64,000 bases of DNA, from contig JAXGNG010000001.1 of NCBI GenBank assembly GCA_040768125.1, positions 806,001 through 870,000 on the forward strand, given 5' to 3'. The translations under genes and the position numbers were made by a program. The notes under the pieces were generated by a model that saw only the letters and a program-made list of their open reading frames with translations, was not told where the DNA came from and did no database searches. This document shows, one piece after another, positions 42,661 through 52,269 of the stretch; position 1 is the first letter of the stretch, and each line of letters starts with the position of its first letter. This stretch comes from RBG-16-49-21 sp040768125. Its GTDB lineage: Bacteria > Spirochaetota > UBA4802 > UBA5550.

Positions 42661-43176
42661 CTATCCCAGCACGGATCGAGCGAACCGCCGCGCCGCGTCT
42701 TCGTCCCCGGCGTCGGGGTGCCCGGCCATCCCCTCGACGATACCATTCCATTCGGCATCGGATATTTTTTTCGATTTCTTCACCATCTCGTGCAGGGCCG
42801 GCGCGAGAAATCCCCTGCACTCGAAGCAGCCGGCGTAAGGAATGCCGTTCTTTGTACAGAAATGCTCGAAGTGGCGCATGGAGTTGACGTAGTCGTCCCT
42901 CTGGTACGCCGCCGAGGCGTGGGTGATGAAACCTGCAAGGCGGCAGGCGGTGCATTCCTTGATGGATTCCAGAAAATTCTTCGCCCCCACCGAGAGTGCG
43001 CCGGCATGGCAGGGGGATCCGACGAAGATGACGTCATAGCCGGAAGTGTCGACCGGGGGCTCGCCGCCGAGGGGATGCAGCACCGCGTCATGGTCCTTCG
43101 AGACCTCTCCGTGTATCGCCCGGGCTATCTTCTCAGTGTTCCCGGTCTGCGTGAAGTACGCGATCAAGATTCTCAT
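42661..43176 (-). CDS. Flavodoxin-family protein
   Basis: A 171-residue flavodoxin. The FMN phosphate loop TQTGNTEK is at 9-16, with the FVGSPCHAG strand and a GFITHASAAY loop for the isoalloxazine ring. It has several Cys (CTACR, CFECRG) unusual for a plain electron carrier, like flavodoxins with NAD(P)H-oxidoreductase roles. Probably single-gene; 54 bp from the channel gene on the same strand. Confidence 0.85.
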   Translation of the reverse strand: MRILIAYFTQTGNTEKIARAIHGEVSKDHDAVLHPLGGEPPVDTSGYDVIFVGSPCHAGALSVGAKNFLESIKECTACRLAGFITHASAAYQRDDYVNSMRHFEHFCTKNGIPYAGCFECRGFLAPALHEMVKKSKKISDAEWNGIVEGMAGHPDAGDEDAARRFARSVLG

Positions 43177-43230
43177 GGCGCTTATTCCGTTCGTGAGATG
43201 CCCGTGCAGCGCTATGGCGGCCGGCTTTTC

Positions 43231-44085
43231 CTACAGCCTTCCCCCGCAGTGTTTGCAGTGCGCGGCGTCGGGGTCGTGCCCCTGGGCCCCGCACTCCGGG
43301 CAGGCCCGGGTCGATATCTCGGTTTTATGCCGTATGGCCGCGAGTTCGGAGGTGACGATGCCCGTGGGAACGGCGATTATCCCGTAGCCGATGATCATGA
43401 TGAGGGACGCCAGGGTCTGTCCGATGACGGTCCTTGGGGCGATGTCCCCGTACCCCACGGTGGTCATCGTGACGATGGCCCAGTAGATGCTCCTGGGTAT
43501 GCTCGTGAACCCGTTTCGTTCCCCCTCGATCAGGTACATGAGGGTTCCCATGACGATCACGCAGGTGGCCACCGTCCCGAGAAACACGGTGATCTTGTAC
43601 CTGCTCGCCCTGAGTGCCTGGATCAGGGCCGCTCCCTCGGTGAGGTACCTCGTGAGTTTGAATATCCTGAATATGCGTATGAGCCGCAAAGCCCTGATGA
43701 CCAGGAGAAACTGGGAACCGGGAAGGATGACGCTCAGGTAGGTGGGCAGGATGGAAGACAGGTCAACGAGGCCGTAAAAGCTGAACACGTACCTGAGGGG
43801 CTTGCCGATGGCGATGATGCGGGCGATGAACTCAATGGAAAAGGCGATGGTGAAGAACCACTCGAGGTAGAGGAGGACCGTGCCGTGTCTCGCCCTGAAG
43901 GAACCCACGCTGTCCAGGAACACCGTCAGGACGCTCGCCAGTATGAGCAGGAGAAGGACCGTGTCGAAGGCTTTCCCCGCCGGGGTCTCGGCCTCGAAGA
44001 TGATTTCATGGAGCCGCGTTCTCCAGCGGGAAACGATGCGGGACTTGTCAATGGCCCCTTCCTCGGAGAATGTGAACCTGCCCAT
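43231..44085 (-). CDS. Voltage-gated K+ channel-like protein with C-terminal zinc ribbon
   Basis: The protein is 284 residues from ATG at 44085, seven bases after GGGGGG. Six transmembrane segments are visible; S4 carries the arginine ladder RALRLIRIFRIFKLTRYL. The pore has TTVGYGD, the K+ selectivity filter. After S6 the tail holds CPECG and CKHCG, a two-knuckle zinc ribbon at the very C-terminus, in place of the RCK/TrkA-N domain often found. It conducts K+ across the inner membrane; gating by the ribbon is conjecture. Confidence 0.9.
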   Translation of the reverse strand: MGRFTFSEEGAIDKSRIVSRWRTRLHEIIFEAETPAGKAFDTVLLLLILASVLTVFLDSVGSFRARHGTVLLYLEWFFTIAFSIEFIARIIAIGKPLRYVFSFYGLVDLSSILPTYLSVILPGSQFLLVIRALRLIRIFRIFKLTRYLTEGAALIQALRASRYKITVFLGTVATCVIVMGTLMYLIEGERNGFTSIPRSIYWAIVTMTTVGYGDIAPRTVIGQTLASLIMIIGYGIIAVPTGIVTSELAAIRHKTEISTRACPECGAQGHDPDAAHCKHCGGRL

Positions 44086-44146
44086 CGTCAACCCCCCGGT
44101 TAACGCCCGCCCCGGGCGTTGCGGCTTCCCGTCCCGCGATGAGCCG

Positions 44147-45286
44147 TCATTCCGCCGGTTCCTCGGCGTTTTCAGCGGCGGCCGTCTTCCTCTCTATCGC
44201 CTCGCGGAGATCGTTTCTTGTAAGCTCGAAGCCGATCTTGATGAAATCCGGGTAGAACACCACCTGGAGGGGGTGCCGTTCGCGGGTGAGGCTTTTCAGT
44301 ATGCTCAGGATCATGTTCAGCCCGAAGCCTGCGCCCTCGGCGTAATCGTCATCGGTTTCAAAGGAGCTGTCGCTGCGGAAGCCCCCCATTCCGAGCTTCT
44401 TTAAAAGGGCCTGCTTCTCGATGGTCGATATATTTTCTGTGTTGGTCACCCACATCTCGATCGAATCCCGCGATGACTGGAAGGTGAGGGTGAAGAAGCG
44501 GTCGTGCTGCCGCGCCAGGGCCAGGAGGCGCTCGTTGCCGTATTCGTCTATCTCCTCCCTGAATAGGTTGAGGAAGTGAAAATATCCCTTGTCCTGGTTC
44601 ACCCCCCCGGGCCGCGTGACGAACCTTTCGAAGAGGAGCTTGTAGTTGGCCTTGCTCGCGTTCGTGGCAAGCTCCTTGAGGCAGAAGAAGAGCTCGTCGG
44701 AGAGAATCGTGAGGTCCTGGCGCGCCAGGAGGAGCCTGATGATGTTCTTTATGAGCTCGCCGATCTTGGGATCCAGGTCGTAGAGCCTCATAGAAACGCG
44801 CCATTCCAGGTCCCGGATGCTCAGCTTCTCGCTCGCCTTTTCCACTTCGCGGATGATCTCGTCGAGGGGGGGCGGCTCGCGCAGGTCGATGAGCCTAAGC
44901 TTCTTCAGCAGGTTGATCTCGTGTTCATAGAAGGGATCGAGGAAAAACCGGTTCAGGGTCTGGTCGAAAATCCACTTGAACCGCTGGAGGATCTTGATGA
45001 AGTCGTCCTTTCCCCACACGTTCATGGTGGCGTTGTAAAATCGCCTGCCGTCATGGTTCAGCATGATGGTGAAAAGCTCGACGATATCCTCTTCCCGGTC
45101 GAAGTGGTTCACCAGTACTTCGGCTGCCGTCTTCCTCGGCAGGGGCGCGCTGTCGTTGAAGCCGGAGAGTCTGTAGATGTTGAACCGCCGGTCGAGCATT
45201 TCCCCCAGGTGGTTCACCTGGGGCGTGTCCATGGAATTGACCAGGACCTTGAAAAAATTGCGCCTGATGTCGAGCCTCGTTGCCAT
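44147..45286 (-). CDS. GHKL-ATPase-like (histidine-kinase-type) protein
   Basis: A 379-residue soluble protein. The C-terminal third looks like a degenerate HATPase_c domain: an N-box helix (ELFFCLKELATNASKANYK), a WVTNTEN strand and a G-box EGAGFGLNMI. The N-terminal 180 residues are helical with no recognised sensor, and there is no His-phosphorylation H-box. Similar architecture occurs in spirochaete proteins of unknown function, by memory only. It follows the beta-barrel gene by 15 bp, so the two may be cotranscribed. Confidence 0.7.
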   Translation of the reverse strand: MATRLDIRRNFFKVLVNSMDTPQVNHLGEMLDRRFNIYRLSGFNDSAPLPRKTAAEVLVNHFDREEDIVELFTIMLNHDGRRFYNATMNVWGKDDFIKILQRFKWIFDQTLNRFFLDPFYEHEINLLKKLRLIDLREPPPLDEIIREVEKASEKLSIRDLEWRVSMRLYDLDPKIGELIKNIIRLLLARQDLTILSDELFFCLKELATNASKANYKLLFERFVTRPGGVNQDKGYFHFLNLFREEIDEYGNERLLALARQHDRFFTLTFQSSRDSIEMWVTNTENISTIEKQALLKKLGMGGFRSDSSFETDDDYAEGAGFGLNMILSILKSLTRERHPLQVVFYPDFIKIGFELTRNDLREAIERKTAAAENAEEPAE

Positions 45287-45301
45287 TGAATTGCTCTCGC
45301 C

Positions 45302-46279
45302 TCACCCGCCCGGTGTCGCGTCGATGGCCGCCCCGCCTTCCGGCGCGCCCCCTTTCCCCGCGCTGAAGGAGTAGGTCAGGGAAACCGTCGCGCCGTAGGA
45401 GTGGTCGAACTTGTGGTTGTAGTTGTAGAACCTGCCCCTCCCCGGGTTCTGCAGGTAGAACTGTCCCTGGTAGCGGAATCCCAGGGCCAGGGTGAGCCCC
45501 GCCTTCTCGATGTAGTAGGCCAGGGCGAGGCTCCCGTTTCCCGTGATGCTGTAGAACTTCTCCCCGCTGAACTGGCCCAGGGGTATGAAGTAGCCCGCAG
45601 GGTTGAATGTTAATACGATATGACGCTTGATGCGGTACTTCTCCGAGCCGAAGAGGCAGGAGGCCGAGAGGGTATTGAGGAGAAAGAGGTTCCTGTGCAG
45701 GGGTATGGTGAAGCCCACGCCCAGGCCGGGCCCGAAGCTGTCCATGGTGGCCCTCCCCCTGGAATTGTACATGCCCTCCATGCCAGGGGTCACGGTAACG
45801 TAGTAGACCCTTTCCAGATAGCGGTAGCCCTGGTACTTGAACCCGAGGAAGAGCCTCACCGCGTCGTGGACCCGGTAGCCGATGGTTGAATCGCTGTCGA
45901 ACCTGTCGATGGTACGGTGGTAGCGCGACCCCGCCATTAAAAAGAAATCACTTGCGAAGGGCCCTGTGGAAAGTGAGTTCAGCCGTCCATACATGAACAC
46001 CGAGGTGATATTCATCCTCTTGATGGACAGGGCGAGGGAGGGACCGTAGAGAAAGGCCGGGTCCGTCTTGAAGGTGTTGGTGGTCAATCGCGTTGAATAA
46101 TTCCCGTTTTCCGGAAGGGTCCCCGGCGGCAGGAAGAGCTTCCCGTCGCTCCATGCCGGGATCCACTGGACGTACCAGGCGTTGGCGCCGATGCTGAAGC
46201 CGACCCCGGCCCGGAGGGGGGAGGCCAGGCCCGCCAGGAGCATGGCCGCCAGGGTGAAGGCGAGTGGGGTTTTATTCAT
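45302..46279 (-). CDS. Outer-membrane beta-barrel protein
   Basis: The protein is 325 residues from ATG at 46279 (GGAAGGGA upstream). Residues 1-24 form a signal peptide ending LRAG. The mature part has repeated amphipathic strands rich in Tyr, Phe and Gly, and closes with GATVSLTYSFSAGKGG. No conserved family is recognised. It probably sits in the outer membrane as a small channel or adhesin. First gene of a two-gene unit with the GHKL-like protein. Confidence 0.75.
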   Translation of the reverse strand: MNKTPLAFTLAAMLLAGLASPLRAGVGFSIGANAWYVQWIPAWSDGKLFLPPGTLPENGNYSTRLTTNTFKTDPAFLYGPSLALSIKRMNITSVFMYGRLNSLSTGPFASDFFLMAGSRYHRTIDRFDSDSTIGYRVHDAVRLFLGFKYQGYRYLERVYYVTVTPGMEGMYNSRGRATMDSFGPGLGVGFTIPLHRNLFLLNTLSASCLFGSEKYRIKRHIVLTFNPAGYFIPLGQFSGEKFYSITGNGSLALAYYIEKAGLTLALGFRYQGQFYLQNPGRGRFYNYNHKFDHSYGATVSLTYSFSAGKGGAPEGGAAIDATPGG

Positions 46280-46459
46280 GAAGGATCCCTTCCTTTTTCC
46301 ATGCCGACCCATGGAAAAAAAGTGCATGGTATTGAGACAGAATCCTAACGAACTTTTTCGGAACCGTCAAGATAAAAATGGGGGGGCATATCCGCCCGCA
46401 GCATCCCATGATGTCATGCGTTACTGCCGCACCTGAAGCAACCGACGACATGCGCAAAC

Positions 46460-47968
46460 CTACCGGATCTCGCCTTTGAATATTTGCGTATTCAACCCGT
46501 CGGACTGTTGCCATACGATGATGGCCTCGCCGTTGTCGTTCATGGCCACTTGTGGATACTGGGCAGTATATCCGTCGGGGCTGATATTGTCGGAGAGATC
46601 ATCCGGATGGTTCCATACTCCGCCGCGATATTCGCTCAAGAATACCTGGCTGGTTGACCCGTCGGATTGTTCCCAGACAATGATGGCATTGCCATTATCA
46701 TCCATTGCGATATGGCGGGGGCCGGGGCTCGTTCCGATTGGGTTGATATTGTCGTCCTCCAGGCTGGTCGGATGTGTCCATGCTCCATCTCGGTATTCGC
46801 TCTTGTATAACCCAATATATGATATGCCAATCTGGCTCCATGCAATAATGGCGTTTCCATTGTTGTCCATAGCCACTTGGGGGGATAATGCGTCATAGCC
46901 ATCGGGGTTGATGTGGTCGTTCTCCAGGCTGGTCGGATGGGTCCATGCTCCATTGCGGTACTCGCTCATGTAGATCTGGCTATAAGAGCCGTAATTCTGC
47001 TGCCAGACGATGATGGTATTGCCTTCATCGTCCATTGCCACCTGGTGATATTTAGCGAGTGTTTCGTCCGGGCTTATGTTGTCGGAGAGGTCATCCGGGT
47101 GGTCCCACACTCCGCCGCGATATTCGCTCATGAATATCTGGCTTCTTGACCCGTCTGATTGTTCCCAGGCGATGATGGCGTTGCCGTTATCGCTAATGGC
47201 CACCATGGGTTCAGCGGCATGTGTGTCGTCCGGGCTTATGTTGTCGGAGAGGTCATCCGGGTGGTCCCACACTCCGCCGCGGTATTCGCTCATGAATATC
47301 TGGCTTCTTGACCCATCTGACTGTTGCCATACGATAATGGCGTTTCCATTGTTTTCCATGGCCACCTGGGGAGCTACGGCGTTCTGCCCATCCATGCTGA
47401 TGTGGTCGTCCTCAAGGCTGGTCGGATGCGTCCACGAGCCGGAGCGGTACTCGCTCATGTATATCTGGCTATTGGAGCCGTCTGATTGTTTCCATACGAT
47501 AATGGCTTCTCCCTGATCGTTCATGGCCACCTGCAGACTGGAGGCCGTTGTTCCGTCGGGGCTTAGGTTGTCGGAGAGGTCATCCGGGTGGTCCCACACT
47601 CCGCCGCGGTATTCGCTCATGAATAATTGGTTATGGTTCTCATCTGACTGGATCCACACGATTAAGGTATTATCGTCATTATCCTTCGCCACCTTGGGTA
47701 AGACGCCATTCTGACCATCAGGGCTGATATTGTCCGTCAGGTCCTCCGGGTAATTCCAATTAACTGAATTATTCGGGCCCAGGAGCGACAGGAGAAGCAG
47801 GTCCGTGTTGCCGCTGCCGCTTCCATTGCACCCGGAGCATCCGGGAAAGGCCGCGGTGATGAAAATGGAAGCGATGAGGCACGCGAGCGCGCGTCCGGTA
47901 TTTTTGACCGGCGCGAGAGCCCGTGAAATTTGTGAAAAAAATAGAGTGTTGTTTGTTATCTTATGCAT
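46460..47968 (-). CDS. Lipoprotein with eight 53-55-residue propeller-like repeats
   Basis: The protein is 502 residues from ATG at 47968 (GTAGGGG upstream; ATG at 48013 also possible). The lipoprotein signal ends at AFPGC (Cys44), followed by a Gly/Ser/Asn linker. From about residue 71 to the end come eight repeats, each starting W(N/D/T)(Y/H)P, then a DNISPDG-like turn, a VAM strand and NGNAIIVWQQSDG. This Trp-Gln-Asp pattern is typical of beta-propeller blades, so an eight-bladed surface propeller is likely. Repeats alternate between HPDDLSDN and HPTSLEDD types. The gene is less GC-rich than its neighbours. Ligand unknown. Confidence 0.8.
   Translation of the reverse strand: MHKITNNTLFFSQISRALAPVKNTGRALACLIASIFITAAFPGCSGCNGSGSGNTDLLLLSLLGPNNSVNWNYPEDLTDNISPDGQNGVLPKVAKDNDDNTLIVWIQSDENHNQLFMSEYRGGVWDHPDDLSDNLSPDGTTASSLQVAMNDQGEAIIVWKQSDGSNSQIYMSEYRSGSWTHPTSLEDDHISMDGQNAVAPQVAMENNGNAIIVWQQSDGSRSQIFMSEYRGGVWDHPDDLSDNISPDDTHAAEPMVAISDNGNAIIAWEQSDGSRSQIFMSEYRGGVWDHPDDLSDNISPDETLAKYHQVAMDDEGNTIIVWQQNYGSYSQIYMSEYRNGAWTHPTSLENDHINPDGYDALSPQVAMDNNGNAIIAWSQIGISYIGLYKSEYRDGAWTHPTSLEDDNINPIGTSPGPRHIAMDDNGNAIIVWEQSDGSTSQVFLSEYRGGVWNHPDDLSDNISPDGYTAQYPQVAMNDNGEAIIVWQQSDGLNTQIFKGEIR
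46463..47758. repeat. Eight tandem coding repeats of about 160 bp
   Basis: DNA encoding the eight blades of the lipoprotein. Adjacent units share long identical stretches, notably the two near 47050-47320, indicating recent duplication or conversion. Confidence 0.8.
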
Positions 47969-48234
47969 ACCCCTACCCCATGTATACAAGTTGTGGCAAC
48001 AGGCGTGCTCCAATACCCTTCAGAACTGCCTGCCTTTTTATCTGTTTTTTAGTGGATGGTGTTAAAGATTCAGATATTATCCCGAATAGCCGCATAAATG
48101 AAAAGAAGAAAATGCTCAAAGTTTCTAAAATTCAAAGAAGCACTACAGATTTCATTTACCCTTGTTTTTTTATAGGTATACTGTATTAAGCCGGATGAGA
48201 GTCAGAATAAATCTCCACTACACAAGATTATTGG

Positions 48235-48264
48235 GCTCTGCGGCCACTGGTGTGGCCGCAGAGC
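48235..48264 (-). terminator. Perfect 13-bp hairpin after nifJ
   Basis: Arms 48235-48247 and 48252-48264 are perfectly complementary with a TGGT loop (plus strand), four bases past the nifJ stop. The following minus-strand sequence (CCAATAATCTTG) is only modestly T-rich. The remaining 48014-48234 is AT-rich and should contain the promoter of the repeat lipoprotein; no clean boxes were identified. Confidence 0.65.
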
Positions 48265-48268
48265 GTGC

Positions 48269-51200
48269 TTACTCATCCTTGACGGGCCCGGCCTCGCCGC
48301 CCCCTGCGTGTTTTTTATACCGGCCGTACCTTTTCTTCGCGCTCTCCTCGGCGGCCCTGAAGAGATCCCGGGCGCTCTCCGGGAAGGATTTCATCAGGGA
48401 GCTGTAGCGCACCTCTCCCTGGAGGAAGTCCTGGAACTTCTCCCACTTCGGCTCCTTCGAGTCGAGTATGAAGGGGTTCTTCCCCTGGTCCTCGAGGAGT
48501 GGGTTGTAGCGGTAGAGGTGCCAGTAGCCGCACTCCACGGCGAGCTTTTCCTCGAGCTGGGACCTGCCCATCCCCGCGCGGAGGCCGTGGTTGATGCAGG
48601 GGGAGTAGGCGATGACGAGAGATGGCCCCGGGTAGGCCTCCGCCTCCATGATGGCGCGGACCGTCTGGGGCTGGCTCGCACCCATGGCTATCTGGGCCAC
48701 GTAGACGTTGCCGTAGGTCATGACCATCATGCCCAGGTCCTTTTTCCCCACGCGCTTCCCCGCGGCGGCGAACTTCGCCACGGCTCCCAGGGGCGTGGCC
48801 TTGGAGGACTGGCCTCCCGTGTTCGAATAGACCTCGGTGTCCATGACCAGGATGTTGATGTCCTCCCCCGAGGCGATGACGTGGTCGATGCCGCCGAAGC
48901 CGATGTCGTAGGCGAAGCCGTCGCCGCCGAAGGACCATACCGATTTTTTCACCAGGTACTGCCTGAGCTTCACTATCTCCCGCGGGCACTCGCCGCCGTC
49001 GCGCTCGAGGAGGGGAATGAGCCGCGCGGCGATCTCCTTCGTCTTCGCGGCGTCCTGGTGGTGCTCCAGCCACTCGCCGAGCGTGGTTTTCAGCTCCGGT
49101 GCGACGTTTTTCTCGAGGATGCTGGCGGCCAGGTCCGCGATGCGGTGCTTCATCTGGTTGATCCCCGCGAGCATGCCGTAGCCGTACTCCGCGGCGTCCT
49201 CGAAGAGGGAGCTCGCCCAGGCCGGGCCGTGGCCCTCGGCGTTGGTGCAATAGGGCGTCGAGGGGGCCGTCCCGCCGTATATTGAAGAGCACCCCGTGGC
49301 GTTGGCGACCATCATCCGGTCGCCGTAGAGCTGCGTGATGAGCTTGACGTAGGGCGTTTCGCCGCATCCGGAGCAGGCCCCGGAGAACTCGAAGAGCGGC
49401 TGGGCGAACTGTATCCCCTTCACCGTGGTCTTGGGAAGGAGGTGGTCCTTGTAGGTCACCCTGCCGGCGAAATATTCCCAGGAGCGCGCCTGGTCCAGCT
49501 GGCGGTCCAGGGGCTTCATCACCAGGGCCTTTTCCTTCGCCGGGCACACGTCTGCGCAGTTGCCGCACCCGGTGCAGTCCAGGGGGCTCACCTGTATCCT
49601 GAATTTGAGGCCCGCGAGCTCCTTTCCCTTCGCGTCGAGGAGGACCGTCCCCTCGGGGACACCCGCGGCCTCCTTCTCGTCCAAAAGGAAGGGGCGTATG
49701 GCCGCGTGGGGGCATACGAGGGAGCACTGGTTGCACTGGATGCAGTGCTCGGAAAGCCATTCGGGCACGTTGACGGCGATGCCCCGCTTCTCGTATTTCG
49801 TGGTGCCCGGCGGGAAGGTTCCGTCGGGGTTGTCGATGAAGGCGCTCACCGGGAGGTGACCCCCCTCGTACCGGTTGATCGGCAGCACCACCTTCCGGAT
49901 GAACTTGGAGAGTTCTTTTTCCCTGCCCCCGCCCCGCGCCAGGCTGATATGCTTCCACTCCTCGGGGACCTCGACCTTGACGACCTCGCTTCCCCCCCGG
50001 TCGATCGCCTCGATGTTCATCTTCACCACGTGGTCGCCCTTGATGCCGTAGGTCTTCTTCACCGCCTCCTTCATCTTTTCCAGGGCCGCCTCGAAGTCCA
50101 TGATGCCGGCCAGCTTGAAGAAGGCGGCCTGCATGATGGAGTTGGTCCTCGTGCCGAGGCCGATCTCCTGGGCGATCTTGGTGGCGTTGATGATGTAAAA
50201 GCGGATGTTGTACTCCGCCAGGTATTTCTTCATCCGGTCGGGCAGCCGCTTTTTCGTCTCCTCGGCGTCCCAGATGCTGTTCAGGAGGAAGGTGCCGTCT
50301 CGGTCAAGCCCCTCGAGCATGTTGTACTTGTAAATATAGACCGGGACGTGGCAGGCGACGAAGCGCGGGTGGTGGATCAGGTAGGTTGACTTGATCGGCT
50401 CCTTGCCGAAGCGAAGGTGGGAGATGGTGATCCCCCCCGACTTCTTCGCGTCGTAGGCGAAGTAGGCCTGGGCGTAGTAGTCCGTGTTGTCCCCGATGAT
50501 CTTCATGGAGTTCTTGTTGGCCCCCACGGTGCCGTCGGCGCCCACGCCGTAGAACTTGTAGGCCATGGTGCCCTTCGGGCCCAGGAAGCGCTGCTCTCCC
50601 ACGGGGAGCGAGCGATAGGTGATGTCGTCCGTGATCCCCACGGTGAAGAAATTTTTCGGCTCGAAGGATTTCAGATTGTCGAAGACCGCCAGGAGGCGTC
50701 CCGGCGTGGTGTCCTTGGACGAGAGGCCATAGGTGCCTGACACGATCATCGGTTTGTTGTCGATGTTGTAGAATATCTCCTTCAGCTCCTGGTAGAGGGG
50801 GCCGCCGTTCGCCCCTGGCTCCTTGGTGCGGTCCAGGGCGGCGATGCGCTTCACCGTTACGGGTATCACCTTCATGAGGTGGCGCTTGGAGAAGGGACGG
50901 TAGAGGTGCACGGTTATCACGCCCACCTTCTCTCCGCGTGCCATGAGGGTGTCCACCGCCTCGTGGAGGCTCTCGGTCACGGAGCCCATGGCGACGACGA
51001 TGAACTCGGCGTTCTTGTCCCCGTAGTAGGTGAAGGGGTGGTACTCCCGGCCGATGGCGGCGCTCAGCTCATTCATGTACCCGTCCACCATGTCGGGGAT
51101 GGAGTCGTAGAACACGTTCGATGCTTCGCGCATCTGGAAGAAGATGTCGGGGTTCTGGGAGGTGCCGCGCGTGACGGGGAACTCCGGGTTGAGGGCCCTG

Positions 51201-51820
51201 CGCCGGAAGGCGTCCACGGCCGGGAAATCCGCCAGGCGCTCGAGGTCCTCGTAGTCGATGACCTCGATCTTCTGAATCTCGTGGGAGGTGCGGAACCCGT
51301 CGAAGAAATGGAGGAAGGGGACCCGGCTCCTGATCGCCGCCAGGTGGGCGATGGCGCCGAGGTCCATCACCTGCTGGACGCTGGAGCTGGCGAGCATGGC
51401 GAAGCCCGTCTGTCGCACGGCGTAGATGTCGGAATGGTCGCCGAATATCGAGAGGGCGTGGGTCGATATCGACCGCGCCGTCACGTGGATGACGCCGGGG
51501 AGGAGTTCCCCGGACATCTTGTACATGTTCGGTATCATCAGCAACAGGCCCTGGGAGGCGGTGTAGGTCGAGGAGAGGGCGCCGGCCTGGAGCGCGCCGT
51601 GCATCGTGGCAGCGGCCCCGGCCTCGGACTGCATCTCGATGACCTTCACCACGTTGCCGAAGATGTTCTTCCTTCCCGCGGCGGCCCATTCGTCGATTGT
51701 TTCGGCGATGGGAGAGGAGGGGGTGATCGGGTAGATCGACGCAACCTCGGTGAAGGCGTAGGCGACATGGGCCGCCGCCATGTTGCCGTCCATAGACTTC
51801 ATAATCCTTTTGCCGGCCAT
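48269..51820 (-). CDS. nifJ: Pyruvate:ferredoxin (flavodoxin) oxidoreductase
   Basis: A 1183-residue single-chain enzyme converting pyruvate and CoA to acetyl-CoA, CO2 and reduced ferredoxin. ATG at 51820 is nine bases after GAGGAG. The N-terminal domain has YPITPSSPIAE. Two ferredoxin clusters are CIQCNQCSLVCP and CTGCGNCADVCP. The C-terminal TPP domain begins FSGACSGCGETPYVK and includes GGDGFAYDIGFGG and NTGGQSSKATPLG. All four functional regions are intact, and the length is normal for NifJ/PFOR. It is monocistronic and ends at a hairpin. Confidence 0.96.
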   Translation of the reverse strand: MAGKRIMKSMDGNMAAAHVAYAFTEVASIYPITPSSPIAETIDEWAAAGRKNIFGNVVKVIEMQSEAGAAATMHGALQAGALSSTYTASQGLLLMIPNMYKMSGELLPGVIHVTARSISTHALSIFGDHSDIYAVRQTGFAMLASSSVQQVMDLGAIAHLAAIRSRVPFLHFFDGFRTSHEIQKIEVIDYEDLERLADFPAVDAFRRRALNPEFPVTRGTSQNPDIFFQMREASNVFYDSIPDMVDGYMNELSAAIGREYHPFTYYGDKNAEFIVVAMGSVTESLHEAVDTLMARGEKVGVITVHLYRPFSKRHLMKVIPVTVKRIAALDRTKEPGANGGPLYQELKEIFYNIDNKPMIVSGTYGLSSKDTTPGRLLAVFDNLKSFEPKNFFTVGITDDITYRSLPVGEQRFLGPKGTMAYKFYGVGADGTVGANKNSMKIIGDNTDYYAQAYFAYDAKKSGGITISHLRFGKEPIKSTYLIHHPRFVACHVPVYIYKYNMLEGLDRDGTFLLNSIWDAEETKKRLPDRMKKYLAEYNIRFYIINATKIAQEIGLGTRTNSIMQAAFFKLAGIMDFEAALEKMKEAVKKTYGIKGDHVVKMNIEAIDRGGSEVVKVEVPEEWKHISLARGGGREKELSKFIRKVVLPINRYEGGHLPVSAFIDNPDGTFPPGTTKYEKRGIAVNVPEWLSEHCIQCNQCSLVCPHAAIRPFLLDEKEAAGVPEGTVLLDAKGKELAGLKFRIQVSPLDCTGCGNCADVCPAKEKALVMKPLDRQLDQARSWEYFAGRVTYKDHLLPKTTVKGIQFAQPLFEFSGACSGCGETPYVKLITQLYGDRMMVANATGCSSIYGGTAPSTPYCTNAEGHGPAWASSLFEDAAEYGYGMLAGINQMKHRIADLAASILEKNVAPELKTTLGEWLEHHQDAAKTKEIAARLIPLLERDGGECPREIVKLRQYLVKKSVWSFGGDGFAYDIGFGGIDHVIASGEDINILVMDTEVYSNTGGQSSKATPLGAVAKFAAAGKRVGKKDLGMMVMTYGNVYVAQIAMGASQPQTVRAIMEAEAYPGPSLVIAYSPCINHGLRAGMGRSQLEEKLAVECGYWHLYRYNPLLEDQGKNPFILDSKEPKWEKFQDFLQGEVRYSSLMKSFPESARDLFRAAEESAKKRYGRYKKHAGGGEAGPVKDE

Positions 51821-52269
51821 GTGGGGCACTCCTCTGACTGATGGTGTTGCACGCGCGTCACCGGCACGAAGACCAGGATTGATCGCTCAGTGCCGATGGC
51901 GCTCCGGCGCACCCCACCTCCGGCGCCGCTTCGCAGGGGACCTGTCGGGTGCCTTGAATGCAGGTGCGCAGGGATGATGGGGAGACCCGCCGCGGATGGG
52001 CGCGGAGCCCTTCCCACTGTAAACAGGATACTTATTGAACCAAAAGATCAAGAATAAAATTTCTTCATGCGTAAAAACGCCCGCGCGGCGATTCACCATG
52101 CTGCGGAAAGCGATTCCTCGTGGCGGGAACGGGTGGGTGGGCGCCGGCGGGCCCGCCTTCGGCGGGGTATCGCCGCGGATCGTTCCATCATCCCCCGCGC
52201 GTCGTGCGTCACCGGCAGCCGGCGGCGCTACGAAGGGGATTGCGGTATGAATCAGTCGTGGCGGGGGCT
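51821..52269. other. Intergenic region upstream of nifJ
   Basis: About 450 bp with no supported gene. An AT-rich tract at 52020-52075 probably contains the nifJ promoter; the best minus-strand boxes, TTGATC and TATCCT, are only 15 bp apart, so the call is weak. Long ORFs here are out-of-frame GC artefacts. Confidence 0.5.

Noticed and set aside
46463..47758. Repeats read as a CRISPR array
   Set aside because: Units are about 160 bp, in frame and coding for protein blades; no short palindromic repeats or spacers.
48315..49958. 547-residue minus ORF inside nifJ
   Set aside because: Out-of-frame shadow; Arg/Gly/Pro-rich with no motif, and the nifJ frame has Fe-S and TPP motifs.
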